Source of the DNA: Iamia sp963728655
GTDB taxonomy: Bacteria; Actinomycetota; Acidimicrobiia; Acidimicrobiales; Iamiaceae
Length of the DNA: 64,000 bases
Assembly (NCBI GenBank): GCA_963728655.1
Contig: CAVSLD010000003.1
Location: 372,001 to 436,000, forward strand
Reading direction: 5' to 3'
Shown: piece after piece, positions 27,679 through 36,123 of the stretch
Position numbering within the stretch: position 1 is the stretch's first letter
How the letters are laid out: each line of letters starts with the position of its first letter
Notes under the pieces: model-generated
The model's input: only the letters and a program-made list of their open reading frames with translations
Told to the model about the DNA's origin: nothing
Database searches by the model: none
Translations under genes and position numbers: made by a program

Positions 27679-29598
27679 ATGACCACAGCGCATGACCCTG
27701 CCCCGGCGCGGCGTCCCCTCCACATCGCCATCAACGCGTGGCGCGACACGAGCCACCCGTTGGCCGGCGGCAGCGAGGTCATGATCGACCAGCTGGCGAC
27801 GGGCCTCGACCGCCGGGGCCACCGCGTCGAGCTGCGCGCCGGCGGGCCGATCACCGACCACCCCTACACGGTGCGCGACGGGGGTGGGAAGTTCTCGCAG
27901 TACCTGCGGGCCCCGATCGACCACGTCCGCCACCAGCGCGACGCCGACCTCGTGGTCGACATCGCCAACGGCATGTCCTTCTACACGCCGCTGTGGCGGC
28001 GCCAGCCCACGATCTGCTTCGTGCACCACGTGCACACCGAGCACTGGGAGCAGTGGTTCCCGGCCCCCGTGGCCGCCTTCGGGCGCACGCTCGAGCGCCG
28101 GGCCATGCCCGCGGCCTACGCCTCCTGCCTCTACGCCACGGTGTCGCCGTCGAGCGCCGAGGCCCTGATCGACCTGGGCGTGGCGCCCGACCGCATCCGC
28201 ATCGTGCTCAACGGCGTCGAGCTCCCGCCCCGGGAGGACGTGGTGCCCGAGGCCCCCGAGCCCACCTTCCTCGCCGTGGGCCGCCTCGTGCCCCACAAGC
28301 GCTACGACCTGCTGGCCCGCATGTGGCGCCAGGTGCACCCCGTGGTGGGCGGTCGCCTGGTCATCATCGGCGAGGGCCCCGAGGCCGAGCGCATCGCCGC
28401 CCTCGACGTGCCCGGCCTGGAGCTCCGGGGTCGGGTCGACGAGGCGACCCGCGATCGCCTCTACGGCGAGGCCTGGCTGCTGCTCCACCCGTCCATGCTC
28501 GAGGGCTGGGGGCTGGTCGTGATGGAGGCGGCGGCCCAGGGCACGCCCACCCTCGCCTTCGACGCCCCCGGCGTCCGCGACTCCGTGGTCGCCAGCCGCA
28601 CCGGCGTCCTGGCCCACAACGAGGGCGAGTACGTCGAGGCCTGGATCGAGCTGGCCCGCAACCACGACCTCCGGGCCAAGCTGGGCCACGGCGCCCGCGA
28701 CCGGGCCGAGGAGTTCGGCTGGGACGCCACCACCGAGCGCTTCGAGGAGGTGGCCTACGAGGCCGTCGACGGCGAGCCCCTCGGACGGTCGCGGCGCCGT
28801 CGGCGCGCGGCACGACCCGTCGCCGAGGACCCTGCGGCCCACGCCGAGCCACTGCCGCGGGAGGCGCTGGCCCCGGCCGACCAGGCCCGCCTGCCCAGCT
28901 CGTGGGAGCTCCTGCGGCTCTTCCGCCACGAGAAGACCGACCCGGACCCCTTCTACCGGGCCCTGGCCCAGCGCTCGATCGCCCAGTTCCGCCACCCCTT
29001 CGAGGGGCGGCGCGTGCTCGACCTGGGCTGCGGCCACGGCTACGACACCCGGGCGATGCGGGCCGCCGGTGCCGACGTCGTCCCCGTCGACATGGATGCG
29101 GCCAAGCTGGTCGCCACCGGGTCGACCCTCGAGGGGTCGGTGCAGGGTGACGCCACCCGCCTCCCGTTCCCCGACGCCAGCTTCGACGGCGTCTACTGCT
29201 CCAACCTGCTCGAGCACACGCCCGAGACGGGTCCCGTGTTCACCGAGCTGGAGCGCGTGCTGCGCCCCGGCGGCTGGGCCTGGGTGAGCTGGACGAACTG
29301 GTACTCGCCGTGGGGCGGCCACGAGATCGTGCCGCTCCACATGCTGGGCCCCGACCGCGGCCTGCGCCTCTGGCGCCGGTTCTTCGGCGAGCCGCGGGTC
29401 AACGTGCCCTACGTCGAGCTGTGGCCGACCTACGTGGGCAAGGTGCTGGCCGACGTGCGGTCGCGCCCCGGCCTGCGCCTCACCGACGCCACACCCCGCT
29501 ACTGGCCCCGCCAGCGCTGGATCCTGGGCGTGCCCGGCCTGCGCGAGGTCGTCACCTGGAACTGCGTGCTCGAGCTGGAGCGGGTGTCCCGCCCCTGA
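27679..29598 (+). CDS. Fusion of GT4 glycosyltransferase and SAM-dependent methyltransferase
   Basis: A 639-residue cytoplasmic two-domain enzyme. Residues 1-370 form a GT-B fold of family GT4: an N-terminal loop P-L-A-G-G-S-E near 30-36, V-G-R-L-V-P-H-K-R-Y-D at the domain hinge and the E-x7-E pair Glu275/Glu283 in E-G-W-G-L-V-V-M-E, which binds the nucleotide sugar. A charged linker rich in Arg (about 372-400) joins a class I methyltransferase with motif I V-L-D-L-G-C-G-H-G at 446-454 and L-P-F-P-D-A-S-F-D-G-V later. The protein could add a sugar and methylate it or its acceptor. ATG 27679 follows AGGAGG. It is flanked on both sides by GT-C-type genes on the other strand. Confidence 0.9.
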   Translation: MTTAHDPAPARRPLHIAINAWRDTSHPLAGGSEVMIDQLATGLDRRGHRVELRAGGPITDHPYTVRDGGGKFSQYLRAPIDHVRHQRDADLVVDIANGMSFYTPLWRRQPTICFVHHVHTEHWEQWFPAPVAAFGRTLERRAMPAAYASCLYATVSPSSAEALIDLGVAPDRIRIVLNGVELPPREDVVPEAPEPTFLAVGRLVPHKRYDLLARMWRQVHPVVGGRLVIIGEGPEAERIAALDVPGLELRGRVDEATRDRLYGEAWLLLHPSMLEGWGLVVMEAAAQGTPTLAFDAPGVRDSVVASRTGVLAHNEGEYVEAWIELARNHDLRAKLGHGARDRAEEFGWDATTERFEEVAYEAVDGEPLGRSRRRRRAARPVAEDPAAHAEPLPREALAPADQARLPSSWELLRLFRHEKTDPDPFYRALAQRSIAQFRHPFEGRRVLDLGCGHGYDTRAMRAAGADVVPVDMDAAKLVATGSTLEGSVQGDATRLPFPDASFDGVYCSNLLEHTPETGPVFTELERVLRPGGWAWVSWTNWYSPWGGHEIVPLHMLGPDRGLRLWRRFFGEPRVNVPYVELWPTYVGKVLADVRSRPGLRLTDATPRYWPRQRWILGVPGLREVVTWNCVLELERVSRP

Positions 29599-29632
29599 CG
29601 ACCCCTGGGGACCGGCCCGCCGGCGCCTCTGC

Positions 29633-32600
29633 TCAGGTCCGCCGCCGCCGACGTCGGGGTCCGCCGCCCACGACGAGGGCCACGCAGGCGGCGGCCGCGA
29701 CCAGCGACACCACCATGGCCCCACGGTGCACCCGTGCCGGCGCGAAGACGAGGTGGACGTCGAGGTCGTCGCCGGGCGGGAGATCCCAGCCGCCGAGGGT
29801 GTCGTAGGGCGAGGCCGCCCCCAGCTCCTCGCCGTCGACGGTCGCCTGCCAGCGGTCGTCCCAGGACTGGCCCGTGACCAGCACGCCGCCCTCGGGCACG
29901 TCGACGCGCAGGCGGAGGGCGTCGGGGCCCTCGGAGACGACCTCCACCGTTCCCTCCGGGGCCGCCGCCTCGTCGGCCTCGCCGTCGGCCAGGACGAGGC
30001 GGTCGAGCGAGCTGGCCGGGTCCACCTCGAGGTCGTGCCACCCGGCGTCGAGCTCCAGCGGGTCGCAGGTGACCAGCCCCGTCGCTCCCCCCAGGACGAC
30101 CTCGTCGTCGGGCTCGGCCAGGGTGAGGGCCACGTCCTCGCCGTCGACCTCGAGCAGGCCCTCGACGCACTCGCCGCGGAGGGAGCGCACCAGGTCGACC
30201 TCGGCGCCCAGGAACGGCGTCACCTCGCCGCGGAGCGCCAACGCCCGCCCGGTGGCGAGGCGGAAGCGGCGCCGCATGAGGGACTCCACCGGGAGGGGCG
30301 CCTCCGGCCGGTCGCGGGCCATGGTGAGCGTCAGCGGCGCGTCCCGCAGGGCGGCGGCCACGTCCTCGTCCCGGGCCGCCCGGCGCACCAGGTCGTCGGG
30401 CAGCTGGATCCACTCCTGGAGGTCGAGGCCCTCCACCTGCACCTGGGCCAGCCCGACAGGGCCGAGCCCGTCGCCGGTGACCTCGGTGAGCTCCACCTCG
30501 AACCAGCGGCTCGGGCCGCTGTCGAGGTCGACCTCGGCCGCCCCGTCGGACACGTCGACGGTGGCCGAGGTGCCGTCGGAGGCCCGGACCTCGACCTCGG
30601 TGACCCGGGGCGCCCCCTCGGGGGCCTCCACCGGCTCGATGCTGATGCGGCCCAGCTCGGTCGGCGCCCGCAGGTCGACACGCAGGGTGGTGCCCTCCTG
30701 GTCGCTCAGCTCGACCGTCTGCCAGGCCGTGCCGCGGTCCCCGTCGAAGGCCAGGGCCGGGCGGGTCCAGGGCTGCGACCCCGACCCGCTGCGGGGGAAC
30801 CCGCTGGAGGAGATCTGCGTCGCGTCGCGGTACCAGGCGACGGTCTGGCTGCCGGGGTCGTCGAAGAGGGCTCCGCCCTCGCGGTCGAGGTCCTCGCCCC
30901 GCGCCAGGGTCCAGCTCTCGTCGCGCACCAGGCTGTTGACCACCGTGACCCGGCGCCGGTTGGTGTCGGTGACCACCACCCGGCCGCCGTCGTCGAGGGC
31001 GTCGACCAGCCCGTCGTCGTCGAGGTCGGGGCCGTACCGCACCGGCCCGGAGGCATCGAGCACACCGGCCGCCCCCAGCCCGGGGAGCGCGTCGCCGCTG
31101 CCGCTCAGCACGAGGGGCACCTCGGACGTCGCCAGCCGGGGCCCGAGCGGCCCCGGGTCCACCAGCGAGTAGAGCTCGAGCGGGGGCAGGTCGCCGGGGG
31201 CGTCGTCGGCCCCCGAGGAGCTGGCCTCGCCCCGACCCTCCTGGGCCGCGCCGAAGGTCGCGATGCGCCGGAACCCGGGATCGCTGCGGAACCGGCTCAG
31301 GCGCTGCGGGAAGGTGGTGCGGGTCGCCTCGGCGTCGAGGTCGTTGCGGACCAGCACGTGGTCGATGCCGAGGCGGCGCAGGATCGGCGCCAGGCTGTCG
31401 TCGCGGTAGCGGGCGTCGTCGACCGCCCGCGAGGCGGCCGCCAGCAGGTCGGCCGCCTCCGGCGTGCTGAGCGGGATGGTCACGTCCACGGCCTGCGGCC
31501 GGGTGACGAGGGAGTCGAGCAGGTCGTCGCCGACCCAGCCCCACCGGTAGATGGCCCGGGTGGCGGCCGGAAGCACGAGCAGGCGGCCGTCACCGGGGAG
31601 GCCGTCCACGGCCCGGGCCGCGTCGTGCCAGTACTCCGGGACAGGGGCCGCGGTCGCGTCGGGGTCGTAGAGGTCGCCGGTCCAGAAGGGCAGGCCGCCG
31701 ACCAGCAGCAGGGCCACCACCCCGACGCGGAGCAGGGTGGCCCGTCGACCCCGCGCCTCGAGGCGCGCCGCGAGGGCGTCGACGCCCAGCCCGGTGAGCA
31801 CGGCCGTGCCGAGGACGAGACCGGCGCCGGCCTTGTAGGTGCTGCGGAACCCCGAGAGCGTCGACGACGCCTCGAAGGCCTTGTCCAGCAGGGCCCCCAG
31901 CGGCACCGGGTCCGACACGGGGTGCAGCCCGACCATGACCACCGTGGCGGTCACCAGGCAGAGCGCCCACAGGCCGCGGCTGCGGACCTCGGGCAGGAGC
32001 AGCGCGGCCACCGCCAGCAGCACCGGCACGAAGGTGGCCACCACCACCACGGGGTCGGCGAAGTAGGCCGCGCCCTGGGGGCGGGCCAGGCCCGGGCCCC
32101 GGTAGTAGGCCAGCCAGAACCCCAGCCCCCGCAGCGACTCGGACCACGACGAGGCCGCCGCCACCGTCTCGGGCGACTCGGTCGAGCTCAGCCGCTGGGC
32201 CAGCACCGACGCCCCGGCCCACGTCTTCCAGAGGGCGGCGGCCGAGGCGGCCACGGCCAGGACCCCGGCCCGCACCAGCCACCCGAGCCCGGGCCGCCAG
32301 CCCCGGCCCGCCGCCGACGAGGACCAGACCGCCACGAGGGGGACGGCCAGCATGGCCATGACCACCCCGGGGGTGTCGGTGTTGCCGAGCGAGGCGACGA
32401 GGAGGGCGGCGGCCGCCGCCGTGCGCCAGGGCCGGTCGCTCACCGCCCCCCGCAGGGCGCAGAGCACGACCCACGGTGCGAGGGCGTAGGCGACGTACAG
32501 GTTGGTGGGCAGGAAGTAGGTGTGGGAGTAGGCGCCGAAGCCGTAGACCAGGCCGGCGAGGAAGGGGGCCAGCCCGGTGCCGACGGCCTCCTGGCGGCGC

Positions 32601-33031
32601 CGCACCTCCCGCAGGACCGCCGCCGCCCCCGCGGCCGCCACCACCAGGAGCACCACGTGCCAGGCGCGCTGGGCGGCCAGGGGTCCGAGGCCGAGGCCGC
32701 GGAGCAGGGCCAGAGGGCCGACCTCGATGGGCCAGAGGTCCTCCCGGGTCGTGCCCATGCCGCGCGTGGGGTCCCAGAGGAACAGGGAGCGCAGGAGGCG
32801 GTGGCCCGGCGCCCAGTACTGGTCGAACCGGTTGTCCCCGACGTAGCGGCCGGGGGCGCTGCCGGTGACGGCCAGGGTCGCCAGCAGGGCGAACACCACG
32901 GCCTGGCCCCAGGCCCCGGCCAGCAGGGCGCGGGCGTCCTCGCCCAGGGGACGTCGGGGCCCCGGCTCCCGGCCGGCCCCCTCGGCGCCGTCGAGGCGGG
33001 CCTCCTCGGTCGCGTCGACCGGTGCGGTCAC
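29633..33031 (-). CDS. AftD-like arabinofuranosyltransferase (DUF3367-type GT-C protein)
   Basis: A 1132-residue membrane protein. About twelve helices fill residues 25-490, beginning with the loop V-G-D-N-R-F-D-Q-Y-W-A-P, where an acidic residue in the first outer loop is expected to be catalytic in GT-C enzymes. The soluble outer part contains a discoidin-like (F5/8 type C) carbohydrate-binding segment around 740-860 (F-D-G-D-R-G-T-A-W-Q) and further beta-sandwich domains, then a final helix with an Arg-rich tail. This order is that of mycobacterial AftD, which adds arabinose branches to arabinogalactan, though this protein is shorter than the about 1400-residue mycobacterial form. Start GTG 33031 is tentative; no ribosome-binding site is visible. 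Confidence 0.75.
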   Translation of the reverse strand: MTAPVDATEEARLDGAEGAGREPGPRRPLGEDARALLAGAWGQAVVFALLATLAVTGSAPGRYVGDNRFDQYWAPGHRLLRSLFLWDPTRGMGTTREDLWPIEVGPLALLRGLGLGPLAAQRAWHVVLLVVAAAGAAAVLREVRRRQEAVGTGLAPFLAGLVYGFGAYSHTYFLPTNLYVAYALAPWVVLCALRGAVSDRPWRTAAAAALLVASLGNTDTPGVVMAMLAVPLVAVWSSSAAGRGWRPGLGWLVRAGVLAVAASAAALWKTWAGASVLAQRLSSTESPETVAAASSWSESLRGLGFWLAYYRGPGLARPQGAAYFADPVVVVATFVPVLLAVAALLLPEVRSRGLWALCLVTATVVMVGLHPVSDPVPLGALLDKAFEASSTLSGFRSTYKAGAGLVLGTAVLTGLGVDALAARLEARGRRATLLRVGVVALLLVGGLPFWTGDLYDPDATAAPVPEYWHDAARAVDGLPGDGRLLVLPAATRAIYRWGWVGDDLLDSLVTRPQAVDVTIPLSTPEAADLLAAASRAVDDARYRDDSLAPILRRLGIDHVLVRNDLDAEATRTTFPQRLSRFRSDPGFRRIATFGAAQEGRGEASSSGADDAPGDLPPLELYSLVDPGPLGPRLATSEVPLVLSGSGDALPGLGAAGVLDASGPVRYGPDLDDDGLVDALDDGGRVVVTDTNRRRVTVVNSLVRDESWTLARGEDLDREGGALFDDPGSQTVAWYRDATQISSSGFPRSGSGSQPWTRPALAFDGDRGTAWQTVELSDQEGTTLRVDLRAPTELGRISIEPVEAPEGAPRVTEVEVRASDGTSATVDVSDGAAEVDLDSGPSRWFEVELTEVTGDGLGPVGLAQVQVEGLDLQEWIQLPDDLVRRAARDEDVAAALRDAPLTLTMARDRPEAPLPVESLMRRRFRLATGRALALRGEVTPFLGAEVDLVRSLRGECVEGLLEVDGEDVALTLAEPDDEVVLGGATGLVTCDPLELDAGWHDLEVDPASSLDRLVLADGEADEAAAPEGTVEVVSEGPDALRLRVDVPEGGVLVTGQSWDDRWQATVDGEELGAASPYDTLGGWDLPPGDDLDVHLVFAPARVHRGAMVVSLVAAAACVALVVGGGPRRRRRRT

Positions 33032-33083
33032 GGTGCCGGGCGCGCCGGCGCGCGCCGCGGTCCCGGCCCGCCCCCCGTCGGGC

Positions 33084-34046
33084 TCACGTGGGCTGGGGTT
33101 GGTTCCACTCGGTCCAGCCCACGCCGGTGCGACCGTCGGTCGCGGCGTAGCGGCACAGGGCCCGCGGGAACCGCGAGCGCTGCCCCTCCGGGCCGACCAG
33201 GAGCACGGGGGCGAAGGCGACCGGGTCGACGGCGAGGGTGAGGTCGTCACCGCCGGTGGGCGCGGCCAGCACCAGCTCACCGCGGTCGGGCAGCCCCTCG
33301 CGGCCGAGGTCCTGGGTGCGCGACCGGACGTTCGTCGCCTGTGGTCGTCCCCCGGGCGCCTGCACGTAGGCCGTGTCGTACACGGGGTCGCCGCCCAGGG
33401 TGACGTGGGTGGCGTGGGTGCGGGTGCCGTCGTCGAGGGCCGCGGTGCACCACGACCAGCCGAGGCTCCACCAGTCCCGGGTGCCCCAGGAGTGGTCGCG
33501 CTGGCCGGGTCCGTCGACGGCGATGCGCTCCTGGCCCACCAGCACCTCGCCGGTGACCCGGCACGGCACCTCGTAGCGGTCGACCCCGGGGTAGGGGTAG
33601 GCCCCGCCCACCGTCTCCCACTCCAGGTCGAGACCGAAGGGGACCCTGTCGCCTCGGAGGTCGCCGTACACCTCGGCCGGGTCGTCCACGCCCACGGCGA
33701 AGGCCTCGCAGCCCAGCGACCAGTGCTCGAGGGCGGTCTCCTGGTTGTGGCTCGCCCAGAGCCCCTCGGTGCGCACCTCCAGGCCGGTGCCGGGCAGCGG
33801 CACCTCGTGGTCGATGACGGTGACGAGCGGCCGGCCCTCGCCCACCAGGCAGGCCCAGTACCAGACGACCCCGAGGTTGGGGTAGAGCCCCAGGCGGACG
33901 TAGCCGCCGAGGGACCCGTCGGCCGCGGCCCAGTCGAAGTACCAGGACTCGTTCCAGAGCGGCTCCGGGCCGGGGGCGTGGCGGGACTCGTCGGCCGGGG
34001 CCACGGGGCGGGGCTCGGCGGGCGGGGGCGGCTCGGGGGGCGACAT
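33084..34046 (-). CDS. CrtC-like lipocalin-fold protein (DUF7064/7065-like)
   Basis: A 320-residue protein that starts with a Pro-rich tail and then shows the features of the hydroxyneurosporene-synthase (CrtC)/Svf1-like double lipocalin group: N-E-S-W-Y-F-D-W near 32-39, G-Q-R-D-H-S-W-G-T-R-D-W-W at about 184-196 and a C-terminal G-W-T-E-W. In CrtC these folds hydrate carotenoids; many bacterial relatives have unknown lipid-related roles. ATG 34046 is fixed by a TACGAT box that ends 8 bases before it. It lies 52 bases upstream of the AftD-like gene on the same strand, so the two may share a transcript. Confidence 0.75.
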   Translation of the reverse strand: MSPPEPPPPAEPRPVAPADESRHAPGPEPLWNESWYFDWAAADGSLGGYVRLGLYPNLGVVWYWACLVGEGRPLVTVIDHEVPLPGTGLEVRTEGLWASHNQETALEHWSLGCEAFAVGVDDPAEVYGDLRGDRVPFGLDLEWETVGGAYPYPGVDRYEVPCRVTGEVLVGQERIAVDGPGQRDHSWGTRDWWSLGWSWCTAALDDGTRTHATHVTLGGDPVYDTAYVQAPGGRPQATNVRSRTQDLGREGLPDRGELVLAAPTGGDDLTLAVDPVAFAPVLLVGPEGQRSRFPRALCRYAATDGRTGVGWTEWNQPQPT

Positions 34047-34054
34047 CGGCGCCG

Positions 34055-34060
34055 ATCGTA
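34055..34060 (-). promoter_or_regulatory. -10 box of the CrtC-like gene, leaderless type
   Basis: TACGAT on the minus strand ends 8 bases before ATG 34046, without a ribosome-binding site. It is back to back with the TACGCT box at 34121 for the opposite direction. Confidence 0.55.
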
Positions 34061-34120
34061 GGTGGTGCCCGCCGTCGCGCCGGGGGCAGCCGCGGCCGAT
34101 GGGTCGCAGGGGGCCGCCGG

Positions 34121-34126
34121 TACGCT
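34121..34126 (+). promoter_or_regulatory. -10 box of the SCP2-like/Fpg operon, leaderless type
   Basis: TACGCT ends 7 bases before GTG 34134, without a ribosome-binding site. Confidence 0.55.
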
Positions 34127-34133
34127 GCGCCCC

Positions 34134-34520
34134 GTGCCGGAGCCGTGGTCAGAGGAGTGGGTGCGTGCGCTCGACGCCGCCGCGGCCGCCGACGACGACC
34201 TGCGGGCCGCGTCCGTCGGCCGCCACGTCGTGATCGGCCAGGAGGTGGTCGAGGACGGACGGCGAACCCGGTGGCACGTGGTGCTCGACGACGGTGAGGT
34301 GGCGGTCCGACCCGGACCGGCCGACGCCCCCGACGTGACCTTCTCGCAGGACGCGGAGGTGGCCGGCGCCGTCGCCCGCGGCGAGGTGGCGGCGCGGACC
34401 GCGTTCGTCCTCGGGCGCATCCGGGTGGGCGGTGACGTCGGCGTCCTCCTCGAGCTGGCCCCCGCCCTCTCGGGCCTGGGCGACGTGTTCGCCGCGGCCC
34501 GGGCCGGGGAGGGGCGCTGA
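34134..34520 (+). CDS. SCP2-like sterol/lipid-carrier domain protein
   Basis: A 128-residue single-domain protein. The pattern of a short helix (W-S-E-E-W-V-R-A-L), strands with W-H-V-V-L-D-D-G-E-V-A-V-R-P-G and A-P-D-V-T-F-S-Q-D, then a helix A-G-A-V-A-R-G-E-V-A-A-R-T-A-F and the G-R-I-R-V-G-G-D segment is that of SCP2 domains, which hold a hydrophobic ligand. GTG 34134 is set by the -10 box 7 bases upstream. Its TGA overlaps the ATG of the DNA glycosylase (TGATG), so the two are co-translated although their functions seem unrelated. Confidence 0.82.
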   Translation: MPEPWSEEWVRALDAAAAADDDLRAASVGRHVVIGQEVVEDGRRTRWHVVLDDGEVAVRPGPADAPDVTFSQDAEVAGAVARGEVAARTAFVLGRIRVGGDVGVLLELAPALSGLGDVFAAARAGEGR

Positions 34521-35356
34521 TGCCCGAGCTGCCCGAGGTCCGCGCCCACGCCGAGCGCCTCGACCGCGACCTGGCCGGCGCGGTGCTCACCCGGTTCACG
34601 CCGCTCTCCTTCACCGCCCTCAAGACGGCCCGGCCCGCCCCCGACGTGGTCGTCGACCACCCCCTCGCCTACGTGGGCCAGCGGGGCAAGCACCTCCTCC
34701 TCGACTTCGGCGTGGCCACCTTCGTGGTGCACCTCATGCAGGGCGGTCGCCTGCGCCCCGACCCCAAGCGGGCGAAGAAGCCGCGGGGCGGCATCGCCCG
34801 GTGGGAGCTCGGCGAGGACCGGGCCCTGCTGCTCACCGAGGCCGGGACCGAGCGCAAGGCCGGCGTGTGGGTGGTCGAGGGTGACCCCGAGGACCAGCCC
34901 CCGCTCGACCACCTCGGGCCCGAGGCCGACGGGGTCGACGCCGAGGCCCTGCTCACCCTGCTGCACGGGAACCGCTCGCGCCTGCACGGCTTCCTCCGGG
35001 ACCAGCGGGCCCTCGCCGGCATCGGGCGGCGCCTGGCCAACGAGGTGTGCCACCGCGCCCGCCTCTCCCCCTTCGCGTCCACTGCGACGCTCGACGCCGA
35101 CGACGCCAGCCGCCTGGTGGAGGCCATCGGTGCCTGCGTGGCCGAGGGGCTCGCCTTCGAGCGGGGCCGCGACGACATGTCCGCGTCGAAGGACCGCCCC
35201 GGCGCGGTCCACCACCGCAAGGGCGAGGAGTGCCCCGACTGCGGCGACGTCGTGCGCACCGTCGAGTACCGCTCCTACGAGGTCGCCTACTGCGCGTCGT
35301 GCCAGACCGGGGGCAAGGTCCTGGCCGACAACACGACCAGCCGGTTCCTCAAGTAG
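34520..35356 (+). CDS. Fpg/Nei-family DNA glycosylase
   Basis: A 278-residue base-excision repair enzyme. It begins M-P-E-L-P-E-V, so after Met removal Pro2 is the nucleophile and Glu3 the catalytic acid. A conserved Lys (in G-Q-R-G-K-H-L-L-L) and L-M-Q-G-G-R-L are in place, then the helix-two-turn-helix region with the N-E-V-C-H-R-A-R-L segment. The C-terminal zinc finger has C-P-D-C and C-A-S-C pairs. The protein ends C-Q-T-G-G-K-V-L-A-D-N in place of the short C-Q-R end of classical MutM, a variant seen in actinobacteria, so whether it prefers 8-oxoguanine is open. Confidence 0.93.
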   Translation: MPELPEVRAHAERLDRDLAGAVLTRFTPLSFTALKTARPAPDVVVDHPLAYVGQRGKHLLLDFGVATFVVHLMQGGRLRPDPKRAKKPRGGIARWELGEDRALLLTEAGTERKAGVWVVEGDPEDQPPLDHLGPEADGVDAEALLTLLHGNRSRLHGFLRDQRALAGIGRRLANEVCHRARLSPFASTATLDADDASRLVEAIGACVAEGLAFERGRDDMSASKDRPGAVHHRKGEECPDCGDVVRTVEYRSYEVAYCASCQTGGKVLADNTTSRFLK

Positions 35357-35391
35357 CGACGGGCCGGTCCCTCGGGTGGCGGCGCCGCCGC

Positions 35392-36123
35392 TCAGCGGCC
35401 GTTCACCGAGAAGTGCTGGATGTCGGGCTCCGGCGTCCACGTGCCGCCCCACCCCCAGCCCACCGCGGCGAAGGCGGCCACCACGGCGTCGCCGTCGTGG
35501 ACCGTGCCCGGCGCGTCGACGGAGCGGTCGAGGTAGGGCTCGCTGGCCGGGTGGTAGGTGGTGCCCTCGGCGGTGATGAAGGGGTTCTCGATGGGGTTGA
35601 GGTCGATGGCCCACCCCCAGCTGTGCTCGGACCAACCCGGCTTCCCCCGGTTCCGCCGGCAGTTGAAGGCCGAGGTGTTGTCGGCCTCGATGGACGCGAA
35701 GTCGTCGGCCCCGTGCTCGTCGACCAGCTCCATGCGCCGGATGGGGTAGCCCACCTCGAACAACGTCCGGAACACCTCGACCACGTCGTCGGCCACCGTC
35801 CGGTGGACCACGAGCTCGCCGGTGCGGGCGACGCCGTCGAAGTCGAGGTACGAGAGGGTGAGGTAGCGGAGGTCGTCGTAGCCGGCCGGGCACCCGGGCC
35901 GCATCGACACGCCGTCCATGCGGGCCCGGACCTCGGGCGGGACCTCCCGGACCTGCGCCGCGAAGGCCGGTCCCGCGGGCGCGGTGGTCGCGGGGCCGGA
36001 GGTCTCGGGGGCGGTGGTCGGCGCCCCGGTCCCACCGGGGTCGGCCCCCCCGCCGCACGCGGCGACCAGGAGGACCCCGAAGACGAGCAGGGCTGCGCCT
36101 CGGGGGCCGGGCCGGGTCAGCAC
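35392..36123 (-). CDS. Lipoprotein M15 (VanY-like) D,D-carboxypeptidase
   Basis: A 243-residue peptidoglycan-trimming enzyme. The lipobox L-L-V-A-A-C places the lipidated Cys near residue 19, followed by a Gly/Thr/Pro linker. The catalytic domain has the zinc motif S-E-H-S-W-G-W-A-I-D (His and Asp ligands) and the last zinc ligand in I-Q-H-F-S-V-N-G-R at the very end. Such enzymes remove the terminal D-Ala from wall peptides outside the membrane. GTG 36123 overlaps the stop of the upstream RanBP-finger gene by 7 bases, so the two are coupled. Confidence 0.9.
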   Translation of the reverse strand: MLTRPGPRGAALLVFGVLLVAACGGGADPGGTGAPTTAPETSGPATTAPAGPAFAAQVREVPPEVRARMDGVSMRPGCPAGYDDLRYLTLSYLDFDGVARTGELVVHRTVADDVVEVFRTLFEVGYPIRRMELVDEHGADDFASIEADNTSAFNCRRNRGKPGWSEHSWGWAIDLNPIENPFITAEGTTYHPASEPYLDRSVDAPGTVHDGDAVVAAFAAVGWGWGGTWTPEPDIQHFSVNGR

